DNA of 53,840 nucleotides, taken from Myxococcales bacterium. GTDB lineage: Bacteria > Myxococcota_A > UBA9160 > UBA4427. Made by a program: the position numbers and the translations under genes. Below, in pieces: positions 1-8,114 of this stretch. The notes below the pieces were generated by a model. It made no database searches, was not told where the DNA came from, and worked only from the letters and a program-made list of their open reading frames with translations. The DNA lies in contig JADFNE010000030.1 of NCBI GenBank assembly GCA_022563535.1, forward strand, positions 1 to 53,840, read 5' to 3'. The first letter of the stretch is position 1; every line of letters begins with the position of its first letter.

Positions 1-2
1 CC

Positions 3-305
3 CGGCCCAACGATCCGGTGAGCCTCGTCCTGGCCGGCCACATTGCTAAAGGGGAAAAGCGCTTTGACGATGCCCTTGAACATTTCTTGGCGCTGCTGAA
101 GATGCGTCAAGATCAAAGGCTTCTCGCGGAGCTCGTGGACCTGGTACTGATCAGGGGAGATCACGAAGGCGTACTGGACCGGCTCGAGGAGTGGGGCAAA
201 CGGAGCAATTATTCTTCGCCGCTGTTTTTGGGCCAGGTCGAACTTGCTTTGGGTCATCGCGCCAATGTTGTAGTGAACCCCCGGCACAGTGCTGAGTTCC
301 TGTGA
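3..305 (+). CDS. C-terminal end of a TPR protein (cut by window edge)
   Basis: The frame is open from the first bases of the window, and the residues before the first possible start (RPNDPV) read as the turn of a tetratricopeptide repeat, so the gene begins upstream and only about 100 residues are visible. The segment GHIAKGEKRFDDALEHFLALLK is a helix-turn-helix typical of TPR units, followed by a second less regular helical pair (QRLLAELVDLVLIRGDHEGVLDRLEEW). The last 20 residues are not repeat-like. Such proteins are usually scaffolds; the actual role cannot be judged from the fragment. The following 261 bases up to the response regulator contain no convincing gene. Confidence 0.6.
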   Translation, partial: RPNDPVSLVLAGHIAKGEKRFDDALEHFLALLKMRQDQRLLAELVDLVLIRGDHEGVLDRLEEWGKRSNYSSPLFLGQVELALGHRANVVVNPRHSAEFL

Positions 306-566
306 TAATCCCGAGACTGCACGATCAGCGGCAAGGATTGAATCACTTTTCAGCGCGGACAACCCTCAATTGCTCACATGTCAAAATGTAGCCCATGCCG
401 ACCGGCGGGCGCAGCGTATTTTGCTGGCCATGATTACCAGTGAAAACCCGGGACTGCCTCGACTCCGGGCACCTGGAAAATCGACTGGCCGGTCAATTTC
501 GCCGCAATCGTCCAATGGGACACAGGGAAATGATCCAGTCGCCGCAATCTTGGGTACTCTATTGAA

Positions 567-1208
567 GTGATATCGATCCTCGTAGCCGACGACCATGGAA
601 TTGTGCGAGAAGGTCTGCGCCGTCTGCTTGACGCGGAGAGTGACTTTCATGTGTGCGGCGAGGCCCTCGATGGACGCGAGGTCCTCGAACAAGTTGAAAA
701 GTACGAGCCCGATGTGGTCGTGCTGGATATCACAATGCCCCGACTCGGCGGCCTCGAAACCCTCGAACGATTGCGCGTAAAGCACAGCAACGTAAGAGTG
801 ATTTTGCTCTCGGTGCACAGCGACCCGCCGTTCATCCAGAGCGCCATTTCCCTGGGCGCCGATGGCTACGTGCTCAAGAACGGCAAGGCGGGCGAGGTCG
901 TCTCCGCGATCCGCGCCGTAACCCGGGGCGGCAGCTACTTCAGCCCGGCGGTGGCACGCGAGATCGTGCAACAATTGCGCGCCCCAAAATCGGCGGGCGA
1001 CGAGCCCTTCACTCTGCTCTCCGGGCGTGAGCGCGAAGTTCTGCACTTGATTGCCGAAGGCCTCTCGGCCAAAGAAGTTGCAACGGAGCTCAATATCAGC
1101 ACGAAGACCGTTGAAGCTCATCGCACCAGCCTGATGCGAAAGCTCGGTGTGCGAAAGGCCACCGAACTCGTGCGCTACGCCCTGCGCCACGGTTTGATCG
1201 AACCCTGA
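567..1208 (+). CDS. NarL/FixJ-type response regulator
   Basis: 213 aa, the usual two-domain length. Residues 1-120 form a receiver domain: acidic pair D8-D9, phospho-acceptor D54 in VVLDITMP, and conserved K104 in YVLKNG. Residues about 148-208 form a LuxR-type helix-turn-helix (LSGREREVLHLIAEGLSAKE, then TVEAHRTSLMRKLG). It should bind DNA as a phosphorylation-dependent transcription factor in the cytoplasm. The start is GTG at 567; the ORF has no better upstream choice. No sensor kinase is adjacent, so it is an orphan in this window; the only other two-component kinase lies at the far right end. It converges on the RlmD-type gene across a 45-bp spacer made largely of a 12-bp repeat. Confidence 0.9.
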   Translation: MISILVADDHGIVREGLRRLLDAESDFHVCGEALDGREVLEQVEKYEPDVVVLDITMPRLGGLETLERLRVKHSNVRVILLSVHSDPPFIQSAISLGADGYVLKNGKAGEVVSAIRAVTRGGSYFSPAVAREIVQQLRAPKSAGDEPFTLLSGREREVLHLIAEGLSAKEVATELNISTKTVEAHRTSLMRKLGVRKATELVRYALRHGLIEP

Positions 1209-1216
1209 TCTTCCGT

Positions 1217-1252
1217 CTTCACCAAGCGCTTCACCAAGCCCTCCACCAAACC
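1217..1252. repeat. Three imperfect 12-bp tandem repeats in a convergent spacer
   Basis: Three consecutive 12-mers, cttcaccaagcg, cttcaccaagcc and ctccaccaaacc, fill nearly the whole gap between the response regulator stop and the RlmD-type gene stop. No hairpin or T-run is present, so it is not an obvious terminator. It looks like slippage-generated sequence. Confidence 0.7.
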
Positions 1253-1253
1253 C

Positions 1254-2597
1254 TTATCCCGAGCGGTCGAGCACTGCCAGGGCTTCGACGTGGGGCGTCT
1301 GCGGAAACAGATCCAGACCCGCGAGACGCGAGAGTTGGTAGCGCGGGCGCTCACTCCCGGGATCGCTGCAAATGATTTTCAGATCCCGGGCCAAGGTTGC
1401 GGGATCGCAACTCACGTAGGCAATTCGCGACGCTCCCAGCGCGGCCAGTTGTTCGGCGGCTCCGCGCGCCAGTCCGGCACGAGGCGGGTCGAGCAATACG
1501 ACGTCGGGTTTGCTACCCGCCATTTTTGCGAGTGCAGTTTCGACCCGCGCCGTTCGCACCTCTACCCCGGTAAGTCCGGCACTGGCGAGGTTGCGCGCGA
1601 GATCCCCGGTCGCCGTCGAATCGGATTCAATGGCAATCACGTGCTTGAAAAGTTGCGCCAGACCCAGCGTGAAGAAACCCGCGCCAGCAAACAACTCCAA
1701 CAACTCTTCACCAGGTACACCGCTTACGGCTTCGGCTACGAGCGAATACAGAACTTCGAAAAGAAGTGGGTTGCCCTGGGCGAAAACCCCGGGCGAAATG
1801 CCGATGCGCGCGCCCCCCGCTTCGATTTCGATACGCGTGTCTGACACCGGGACCTCGATCGCGTGCTCAGCCAACGCCGTCGTGCGCACCTGCCCATCGG
1901 CTCCAAGGGCCAGCTCCCATTCGCAAGTGTCCGATGCGACGGCGACCTCGGTGTCGGTGCTTTTGATGTCGGTGATGTAGGTCGGAATCCTGGATCCCAG
2001 TGCAGCGAGTTCTACTTCGAGTTCGGGCATCAGCACTGGACACGCGGTTATGGGTTCGATCTCGTGATCTCGAAAGCGTCGATACCCGATCTTCCCCGGC
2101 GCGCTCAACAGGCGTGTTCGACCGCGATAGCCATAGGCCTTGGGAGAGGCGATGAACTGGATCGGCGGCAGATCACGAAATTTTCCGATTCGCTCGAGCG
2201 CGTCGCTCAGGATCTGGCGCTTGGATCGAACCTGAGCGGAGTACGAGACGTGTTGCCATGCGCAGCCGCCGCATTCACCAAATACCGGGCACTCGGGTTC
2301 GACCCGGTCGGGGCTCGCCTGCAGAATCTCGACAGCATGGGCCCTGACGAATCGTCCACCGGTATCGAGCGCCGCGATGCGAACGCGATCTCCTGGAACC
2401 GTGAAGCGCGCAAATACCACCCGGCCGTCGGCCAGATGCCCCACACCGTCCCCCCCAGCAGCCAGGGAGTCGATTGACACTTCCTCGTCTATGGCTTCGC
2501 CGCTGGCGTTGGCTGCGTCTGTGACCCTGCTCGGACCCTGTTGAATTTTGGGTCGCCGCGAGTGGGGTTTTGATCGCCCTCGCCGCCGTTGACTCAC
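1254..2597 (-). CDS. rlmD: 23S rRNA (uracil-5-)-methyltransferase, RlmD/RumA family
   Basis: 447 aa from the chosen start. N-terminal TRAM domain (about residues 40-95), then iron-sulfur cysteines C103-x5-C109-x2-C112 with a fourth at C186 (TACPVL), then a Rossmann methyltransferase (LELFAGAGFFTL, DPPRAG near 370). The catalytic cysteine is C397 in SCDPATLARDL. It should methylate C5 of a uridine in 23S rRNA using SAM; tRNA U54 (TrmA) is the alternative target in this family, and the cluster plus TRAM domain favour RlmD/RlmC types. The frame extends to 2714, but a GTG at 2597 overlaps the upstream gene's TGA as GTGA, so translational coupling makes it the likelier start. The first 30 residues are basic and low-complexity. 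Confidence 0.9.
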   Translation of the reverse strand: MSQRRRGRSKPHSRRPKIQQGPSRVTDAANASGEAIDEEVSIDSLAAGGDGVGHLADGRVVFARFTVPGDRVRIAALDTGGRFVRAHAVEILQASPDRVEPECPVFGECGGCAWQHVSYSAQVRSKRQILSDALERIGKFRDLPPIQFIASPKAYGYRGRTRLLSAPGKIGYRRFRDHEIEPITACPVLMPELEVELAALGSRIPTYITDIKSTDTEVAVASDTCEWELALGADGQVRTTALAEHAIEVPVSDTRIEIEAGGARIGISPGVFAQGNPLLFEVLYSLVAEAVSGVPGEELLELFAGAGFFTLGLAQLFKHVIAIESDSTATGDLARNLASAGLTGVEVRTARVETALAKMAGSKPDVVLLDPPRAGLARGAAEQLAALGASRIAYVSCDPATLARDLKIICSDPGSERPRYQLSRLAGLDLFPQTPHVEALAVLDRSG

Positions 2598-3097
2598 TGC
2601 GCGTCCAAATGCGTGGGAAGTTCCTCTTGCTCGTCCTGCTGAGCGACTGTCTCGTGCGACACGACAGGTCGGATGCGAATTGCGACGGAATTTGAAGAGC
2701 GCACGGAACCCCAAATGCGATCTGCCAACCCGTACTTCTGCGCCATCGCCCGATTGAGCAGGGCCTGGAGCTTCAGGTCGTGTTCCACCTCGGTCTCAAT
2801 TTCGATCATCCGGCCTTCGCGCTCCAGATACGACCGATCGCTGGACTCGAGTCGGGCCAGCCAGTTGACCCTTGGACTGGCCGCACGAAAGTAGATCTCG
2901 CCCTCGACCTCGGCGATCCAAAGATCGGTATCGCGTTCTTGCCCTTCGGCGTCTCGGGTCGTGAGTCGGACGACTTCTCCCTTGTCGGGAATGGTCACCG
3001 CGAACAAGATTGCAGCCGTCAAGCAGCCCACGGCCAACATGCCACCGCGCACCGGAAACGATTCACTTACCGGCACTCCATTTCTCCATGACTGCAT
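2594..3097 (-). CDS. Small membrane-anchored protein, possible split-barrel flavin/F420 fold
   Basis: 167 aa. Residues 18-36 (GGMLAVGCLTAAILFAVTIP) form one membrane segment or uncleaved signal anchor. The rest reads as beta-rich: VVRLTTRDAEG, TDLWIAEVEGEIYFRA, NWLARLESS. This pattern resembles the split-barrel pyridoxamine-oxidase/deazaflavin-nitroreductase superfamily, where a strand pair is followed by a 'no-transfer' arginine segment. I cannot confirm a cofactor motif, so function is open. It lies between CorC (45 bp upstream) and RlmD (GTGA overlap), so the three are probably one transcript. The ribosome binding site is weak; a later ATG at M20 is possible but would cut into the membrane segment. 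Confidence 0.65.
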   Translation of the reverse strand: MQSWRNGVPVSESFPVRGGMLAVGCLTAAILFAVTIPDKGEVVRLTTRDAEGQERDTDLWIAEVEGEIYFRAASPRVNWLARLESSDRSYLEREGRMIEIETEVEHDLKLQALLNRAMAQKYGLADRIWGSVRSSNSVAIRIRPVVSHETVAQQDEQEELPTHLDAQ

Positions 3098-3142
3098 TTG
3101 GCGAAAAAGCGCTCGCGGCGGAGCCGCGGTCGTCGCTGGACC

Positions 3143-4432
3143 TCAGGTCGAAGCTGACTTGTCGCCAAATTTCGAATCGTCATCCGCGGTTTTCTGGATC
3201 ACGCGGAGTCGGGTGATCCGACTGCCGGAAACGTCAATACATATCAGTTCGTACCCGGACAACTCGACACTCTCGCCGCGCCGAGGACTTCGGCCCAAGG
3301 TATTGAAGAAGAGCCCCGCCAGGGTGTCTCCCTTTTCGGCGGTGATGCGCCAACTTGTCTCGCGATTGAAGTCCAATACCGAGACTCGTCCCAACACTTC
3401 GTAGCTTTCGTCGCCCAGCTTGCGAATGGTCAACAGTTCTTCGAAATCGAACTCGTCGCGAATCTCACCGACGATCTCTTCGAGGATGTCCTCCTGGGTG
3501 ACCAACCCCAGGGTCACACCGAACTCATCCTTCACCAGCGCAACGTGACAGAACGATCGCTGCATATCGGCCAGCAGGCGCAGAATGGGTTTTCGCTCGG
3601 GCACCCGGAGAATCGGTTTGAGAATCCCTCGAACATCACCTCGCTCGTCGTTGACCAGCCGAATCACGTCCTTGAGGTGCGCAATTCCGAGAACGTGATC
3701 GATCGACTCCTCAAAAATTGGAACGCGGGTATAGCGCTCGTCGAGCACGCTTTCGAGCAGGGTTGCTGGAGGCGTGTCAACGGAAAAAGCGACGATCTCG
3801 GTGCGCTGCACCATGATCTCGGTCACGTCCATTTGCGCGGCGTCAGACGTGGCGCCGATGATCGCGAGCGGTGAGCCGAACTGGTCGCCTTCACGCGCCT
3901 CCCGGGCGAAACGCAGGACGCCTTCGGCGGAATGCCGGTCGGCTGCATCCCCCGATACGTGTGCGATGCGCTGCACAACGGGTTCGATGATGCGATCAAA
4001 GAGCGAGTGCACCGGACGCATCAACCCGTGAAAGATGTAGAGCGGCAAGCCGATCGTCCGCGCCACGATCACGGGGTGTTGTGCCGCCACGGCCTTGGGA
4101 AGGACTTCGCACAGAACCAGCACCAGGATCGTCATCACGACGGTCGAAATGACGATTCCGAGTTGGGGTCCGAAATGGCGAATCGAGAGCGCGGCAGCCG
4201 CCGACGCACCCAGGATATTGACGACGTTGTTTCCCAGTAGAATCGTAACCAGCAGACGAGACGACGAAGACAAGAGATCGCGCACGGCGACTGCAGCCGG
4301 ACCCCGGGCCGATTCGATCTCCTTTTCGATCTCGTGGGAGCGCAGGCGGAACAGTGCAGTTTCGCTGCCGGAAAAGAAGGCAGAAATGACGATGCAGACC
4401 ACGATGATGGTCAGATAGATCAGATCCGACAC
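3143..4432 (-). CDS. CNNM/CorC (HlyC) family transporter with CBS domains
   Basis: 429 aa, normal family length. An N-terminal DUF21 membrane domain (segments near residues 5-22, 58-80, 88-110 and 122-135, with FFSGSETALFRL and the LGNNVVNI motif) is followed by a CBS pair (about 195-320, including the segments RYTRVPIFEESIDHVLG and HVALVKDEFGVTLGLVTQED) and a C-terminal CorC_HlyC domain (about 335-415). Members act at the inner membrane in magnesium or other cation efflux; 'hemolysin' is an old annotation. The start is GTG with GAGGG six bases upstream. It is the first gene of a three-gene minus-strand set. Confidence 0.92.
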   Translation of the reverse strand: MSDLIYLTIIVVCIVISAFFSGSETALFRLRSHEIEKEIESARGPAAVAVRDLLSSSSRLLVTILLGNNVVNILGASAAAALSIRHFGPQLGIVISTVVMTILVLVLCEVLPKAVAAQHPVIVARTIGLPLYIFHGLMRPVHSLFDRIIEPVVQRIAHVSGDAADRHSAEGVLRFAREAREGDQFGSPLAIIGATSDAAQMDVTEIMVQRTEIVAFSVDTPPATLLESVLDERYTRVPIFEESIDHVLGIAHLKDVIRLVNDERGDVRGILKPILRVPERKPILRLLADMQRSFCHVALVKDEFGVTLGLVTQEDILEEIVGEIRDEFDFEELLTIRKLGDESYEVLGRVSVLDFNRETSWRITAEKGDTLAGLFFNTLGRSPRRGESVELSGYELICIDVSGSRITRLRVIQKTADDDSKFGDKSAST

Positions 4433-4875
4433 GAATGGCCCTCGAGGACTGACACACTAATGGTGATCGATGCGTGGGAGGCGATCAGAGCACACACCAA
4501 ACGGCTTGGGGACGGATCCTCCGAGGCTATCGGAGAGGAAACAGAAGAGGCAACAGGACCCGGGCTCGTGCTGGACTCGCATTGTGGACTTGGCATGGCG
4601 CCTTTCGATCGTCCTTCTTTACTTTGCTTTACTTTGCAATCAGCCTTCGTTGTCCGTCGCTAAAACCAACCGTTACAGCAAACAAACGCTAACGCGACTC
4701 ACCAATGCCGGCAACAATTCGACCCTACACGCAACACGAAGGCAATTCGCCAGTGGGAACCCTCCCCTGGCGGCCCGTTGAAAAACCCTTCGGTCGCCTG
4801 AGTTTCGAGAATTCCAAGCTACACGAGCTACGCACACAAGCTCGCTGACCCCGAACTCAGACAGTCGGCCCTACA
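4433..4875. other. Intergenic region, 443 bp
   Basis: No gene is convincing here. The stretch separates the MoeA-fusion stop on its right from the CorC start on its left, both on minus, so it should hold the CorC promoter. It contains a perfect 10-bp tandem duplication (tttactttgc twice, 4618-4637) and lower GC than its surroundings around 4610-4740. The short ORFs in it have no recognisable protein content. Confidence 0.6.
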
Positions 4876-6792
4876 TCAAGACGATGGTGAACGGAACCCC
4901 ATTCCTTCGAGCGTCTTGCGCAACTCGGATCCAGGCTCGAGCAGCCTTCGCAGCGCCACCACTGCGGGACGATCCCAGCGATCCTCGGGAACCGCAAAAT
5001 CGTACTGCTCGTCCGTGAGGGGTTGGAAGCGAAGACCCGCCTGCAGGGCGACGGTTTCGATGGTGACGCCCCAGTCCGCCCGCTCTTGCGCTACCGCGGC
5101 TGCAACGGCGTAGTGCGATCGCGGCTCATGTGGAAAGCCGGGGGGCTGCAAGTCGCCGAGCAGTTGATCGATCAGGATGCGAGTGCCGGACCCGCGATTT
5201 CGATTCACCATGCGCAACCGACCGTCGGCGAGCAGCGCTTCGACACTTCGTTGTTCGTCGACTCGGGTCACGACGCCCTGCATGCGTCGATAACCGGATA
5301 GCAGGCGCAACCCCTCGTCGAGAAATGGCGCGTTGTATTCGCCCGATTCCGGGTCCAGTAGATGCAAGGGTGCAACATCACACTCGCCGCGTCGCGCTGC
5401 GGCGAGTCCGCCTAGACTTCCCACGGCGAGCAATTTGATCCGAAACCCCTCCTTCGAGAGCGCGCTCGCGATGGCGTCGAGTCCCGCGCAATGGCTTCCG
5501 ATCATGACCATGTCGGCGACGGGCACTTCCCGGCCAATGCGAGTCACCTTCACGGGTTCAGAGGCTTCGACAATTTCAGTGTTGCGACCCACGCGAACGA
5601 ATCCGTCTGCACGACTGAACGTCGTGACGCTGCCACTGCCCTTTCCCATCGGGTACGCGCGCAATCCGCCAGTAGCGCTCTCGACCAATCCCACGAGCAG
5701 ATACTCGAGCCGCCCCCGCTCCGACACCACTTGCTGCGCCATCAGGGCTTCAACCTCTTCAGCACGATCCGCTGGAAGACCCGCCATCATGCGAATGACC
5801 GGCGCGACAAACTCGTGAAACGTGAAAATCGCCGAGGTCGGGAAGCCCGGAAGAATGACGACGGGTTGACGGTGATGGGAAGCGAGGCAAATGGGCTTGC
5901 CGGGTTTCAACGCGACTCCATGCACGGCAATCCCTGGATCGAGTTCCGCAACCACCAGCCCGTTGAGATCGCCTTCACCCTTTGACGTCCCGCCCGAGAG
6001 CAGCACGAGATCGGCGGATTTGATCGCGCGGGTGAGTGCGCCGCGGAGCGCGTCGAGGTCGTCGCGAAAGGCACCGTAGAAATCGGGTTCCCCGCCGAGT
6101 TCGCGAACCGCGTCGGCGAGAATTCGGCCATTGCTGTCGTAGACCAGTCCCGGGCGCATGGCTTCTCCCGGTTGAACGATCTCGTCACCGGTCGAAATGA
6201 TTGCGACGGTTGGACGCCGCCAAACCAGGAGTTCTTCCCGCCCGATCGCCGCCAGCAGTCCGGTTTCGCGTGAAGTCAGCAGCGTCCCCGAGAACAGCAC
6301 CGTCTCGCCGCGCCCCATATCAGTCCCCGCAAACGAGAGTGCCGCCCCAGGAACCCGGGAGTGGCGAACGACGAGCACCCGCTGCGAAGGGGAATCGCCG
6401 GCTTCTTCAATGTCCGTGTGTTCGACGGGTACGACCGCGTCGGCGCCCCGGGGCAGCATGCCCCCGGTGGCGATCATGGTTGCAGTTCCTGCGCGAACTT
6501 CTTCTTTTGGTATTACGCCTGTGGGAATCGTTTCTTGATTCAGCCGAAGTCGCACGGGCTTTTCTTCTGAAGCACCGAAGGTATCCGCGGCAAGCACCGC
6601 AAAGCCGTCCATGTTCGACCGGTCGAACCCGGGAACATCGACTTCCGAGCGCACATCCTCTGCCAGAACCCGGCCCAGCGCACTTTCGAGTGCAACGGTT
6701 TCGATTCCAACTGGCGCGAAATCGATCACCTCATGCCAGCGCCTTTCGGCTTCGTCGCGATCGATGACGTCGAGAAACTGTGTCTGCTTCAC
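4876..6792 (-). CDS. MoeA-like molybdopterin molybdenumtransferase fused to a periplasmic-binding-protein-like domain
   Basis: 638 aa. Residues about 1-390 are a full MoeA: DVPGFDRSNMDGFAV, the MPT-binding core (ISTGDEIVQPG, LLSGGTSKGEGD, PGFPTSAIFTFHEF). Residues about 395-630 resemble the PBP_like domain found behind MoeA in some bacteria and archaea (MIGSHCAGLDAIASAL, GSLGGLAAARRGECDVAPLHLL, NRNRGSGTRILIDQLLG). That domain is a ModA-type binder without a signal peptide, thought to sense or deliver oxyanion in the cytoplasm. A GTG at 6792 overlaps the preceding moeA stop (GTGA) and has GGGAG eight bases upstream; the ATG at 6807 has no such site. It is last in the AOR operon, so tungstate or molybdate insertion for that enzyme is the likely job. 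Confidence 0.9.
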   Translation of the reverse strand: MKQTQFLDVIDRDEAERRWHEVIDFAPVGIETVALESALGRVLAEDVRSEVDVPGFDRSNMDGFAVLAADTFGASEEKPVRLRLNQETIPTGVIPKEEVRAGTATMIATGGMLPRGADAVVPVEHTDIEEAGDSPSQRVLVVRHSRVPGAALSFAGTDMGRGETVLFSGTLLTSRETGLLAAIGREELLVWRRPTVAIISTGDEIVQPGEAMRPGLVYDSNGRILADAVRELGGEPDFYGAFRDDLDALRGALTRAIKSADLVLLSGGTSKGEGDLNGLVVAELDPGIAVHGVALKPGKPICLASHHRQPVVILPGFPTSAIFTFHEFVAPVIRMMAGLPADRAEEVEALMAQQVVSERGRLEYLLVGLVESATGGLRAYPMGKGSGSVTTFSRADGFVRVGRNTEIVEASEPVKVTRIGREVPVADMVMIGSHCAGLDAIASALSKEGFRIKLLAVGSLGGLAAARRGECDVAPLHLLDPESGEYNAPFLDEGLRLLSGYRRMQGVVTRVDEQRSVEALLADGRLRMVNRNRGSGTRILIDQLLGDLQPPGFPHEPRSHYAVAAAVAQERADWGVTIETVALQAGLRFQPLTDEQYDFAVPEDRWDRPAVVALRRLLEPGSELRKTLEGMGFRSPSS

Positions 6793-8036
6793 TGGGAAGG
6801 CTCCCATGGTTCGTCGTCATAGAGCAATACTTCGACCTCGTCGCCCGGTGCTACACCCTCGAGTTCGCGCGCAATGATCACGGCGCCAATCGCACGCACG
6901 GTAGAAGAGAGAATCGAAGCACCGGACGTCGCGAGTGGGACGATCTTGCCGCCTTCTTCCCCAACTCTCACGTAGTCCGTTCTGCCAATTTTTGACGCGA
7001 TCTTGCGGGCCAGGGGTAAGCGAATGCGTCGGTGGGGCCAGGCGCGACTTCGCCCCCCCATGGCACGCAAACTCGGACCCGCAAAGAATTCGTAGGCACA
7101 CAGACAGCTCACGGGGTTTCCCGGAAGTAGAAAAACCAGTCGCTCATCGATGCGCCCGACACCCGCCGGGCTCGACGGACGCATCGAAATCCCGTGGAAA
7201 TCGAGACTCCCCATCTCGTCGAGCAATCTCGGCGCAAAGTCCTCCTTGCCCACACTGCTGCCCCCGGAAACGAGCACGACGTCCGCCAGCGGGTCTGCCA
7301 TGGCGCGGGCAATGGGATCGGGTTCGTCGGGCAAGATTTCAAAGGGCAGTAATTCTGCGCCGTCGCGCTCGAGCAACCCTCGCAACACCACCGAATTGCT
7401 GTCCACGATCTTCGAGCCGCCTGGTTGACTACCCGCCGGTAAAAGTTCGTTGCCCGTGACGACCAGTCGCACCCGGGGTCGGCGCACACAGCGAGGATTG
7501 CCCACGCCAATCGAAGACAGGAGCCCCGCATCTTGCGCCCGCAAGCGTCGTCCGGCGCGCAAGACAATCTCGCCTTCACGAATGTCTTCGCCAATCTCGC
7601 CCACGTTCCTCTGCGGTGCGACCGCTTCGCTCACTTCGACGTGGCCCGCTTCTTCGTTGCAGACTTCTGCCATTACGACCGCATCCGCTCCGACGGGCAC
7701 GGGGGCGCCCGTCATGATCCGAACGGCAGAACCCTTGGCCAGTGCGCCCTCGAACGGTTGCCCCGGCATTGATTCGCCGATGATCTCGAATCGGATTGGA
7801 TTGTAGGAAGACGCACCAAAGCTCTCTTCTCCGCGAATCGCGTAGCCGTCCATCGCCGAACGGGGAAAACCGGGAACGTTGACGACCGCCCTCACCTCTT
7901 CAGCGAGAACACGCCCCACGCACTGCGAAAGATCGACTTCTTCGGGCTCACATTGCCGAGTGTGTTCCACCAGGAAACGCTCGACGTCTTCGACGTCGAC
8001 GCGCGTAGCGAAGCCCTTCATACGAACATCGCGCAT
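6789..8036 (-). CDS. moeA: Molybdopterin molybdenumtransferase MoeA
   Basis: 415 aa from the ATG at 8036, which has GGAGA about 11 bases upstream; the frame runs 22 codons further without a better site. MoeA I/II/III signatures are present: VNVPGFPRSAMDGYAI near 55-70, RIMTGAPVPVGADAVV near 105-120, VTGNELLPAGS, LVSGGSSVGKEDF and LPGNPVSCLCAYEFF. It should insert molybdate or tungstate into adenylylated molybdopterin in the cytoplasm. The gene lies 78 bp downstream of the aldehyde oxidoreductase and overlaps the second, fused MoeA. Two MoeA paralogues next to a tungsten-type oxidoreductase is a known arrangement in organisms that handle both metals. Confidence 0.95.
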   Translation of the reverse strand: MRDVRMKGFATRVDVEDVERFLVEHTRQCEPEEVDLSQCVGRVLAEEVRAVVNVPGFPRSAMDGYAIRGEESFGASSYNPIRFEIIGESMPGQPFEGALAKGSAVRIMTGAPVPVGADAVVMAEVCNEEAGHVEVSEAVAPQRNVGEIGEDIREGEIVLRAGRRLRAQDAGLLSSIGVGNPRCVRRPRVRLVVTGNELLPAGSQPGGSKIVDSNSVVLRGLLERDGAELLPFEILPDEPDPIARAMADPLADVVLVSGGSSVGKEDFAPRLLDEMGSLDFHGISMRPSSPAGVGRIDERLVFLLPGNPVSCLCAYEFFAGPSLRAMGGRSRAWPHRRIRLPLARKIASKIGRTDYVRVGEEGGKIVPLATSGASILSSTVRAIGAVIIARELEGVAPGDEVEVLLYDDEPWEPSQ

Positions 8037-8114
8037 CGATCTAGAGTCTCCAAATGGAAAGCGGGCAGAGAAGCCAACGCCCCCCGCCCGCAATCCAACC
8101 AAATGCGCAGCGAA

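Noticed and set aside
289-570. 93-codon plus-strand ORF between the TPR fragment and the response regulator
   Set aside because: No recognisable protein pattern, overlaps both neighbours, and codon use is not typical.
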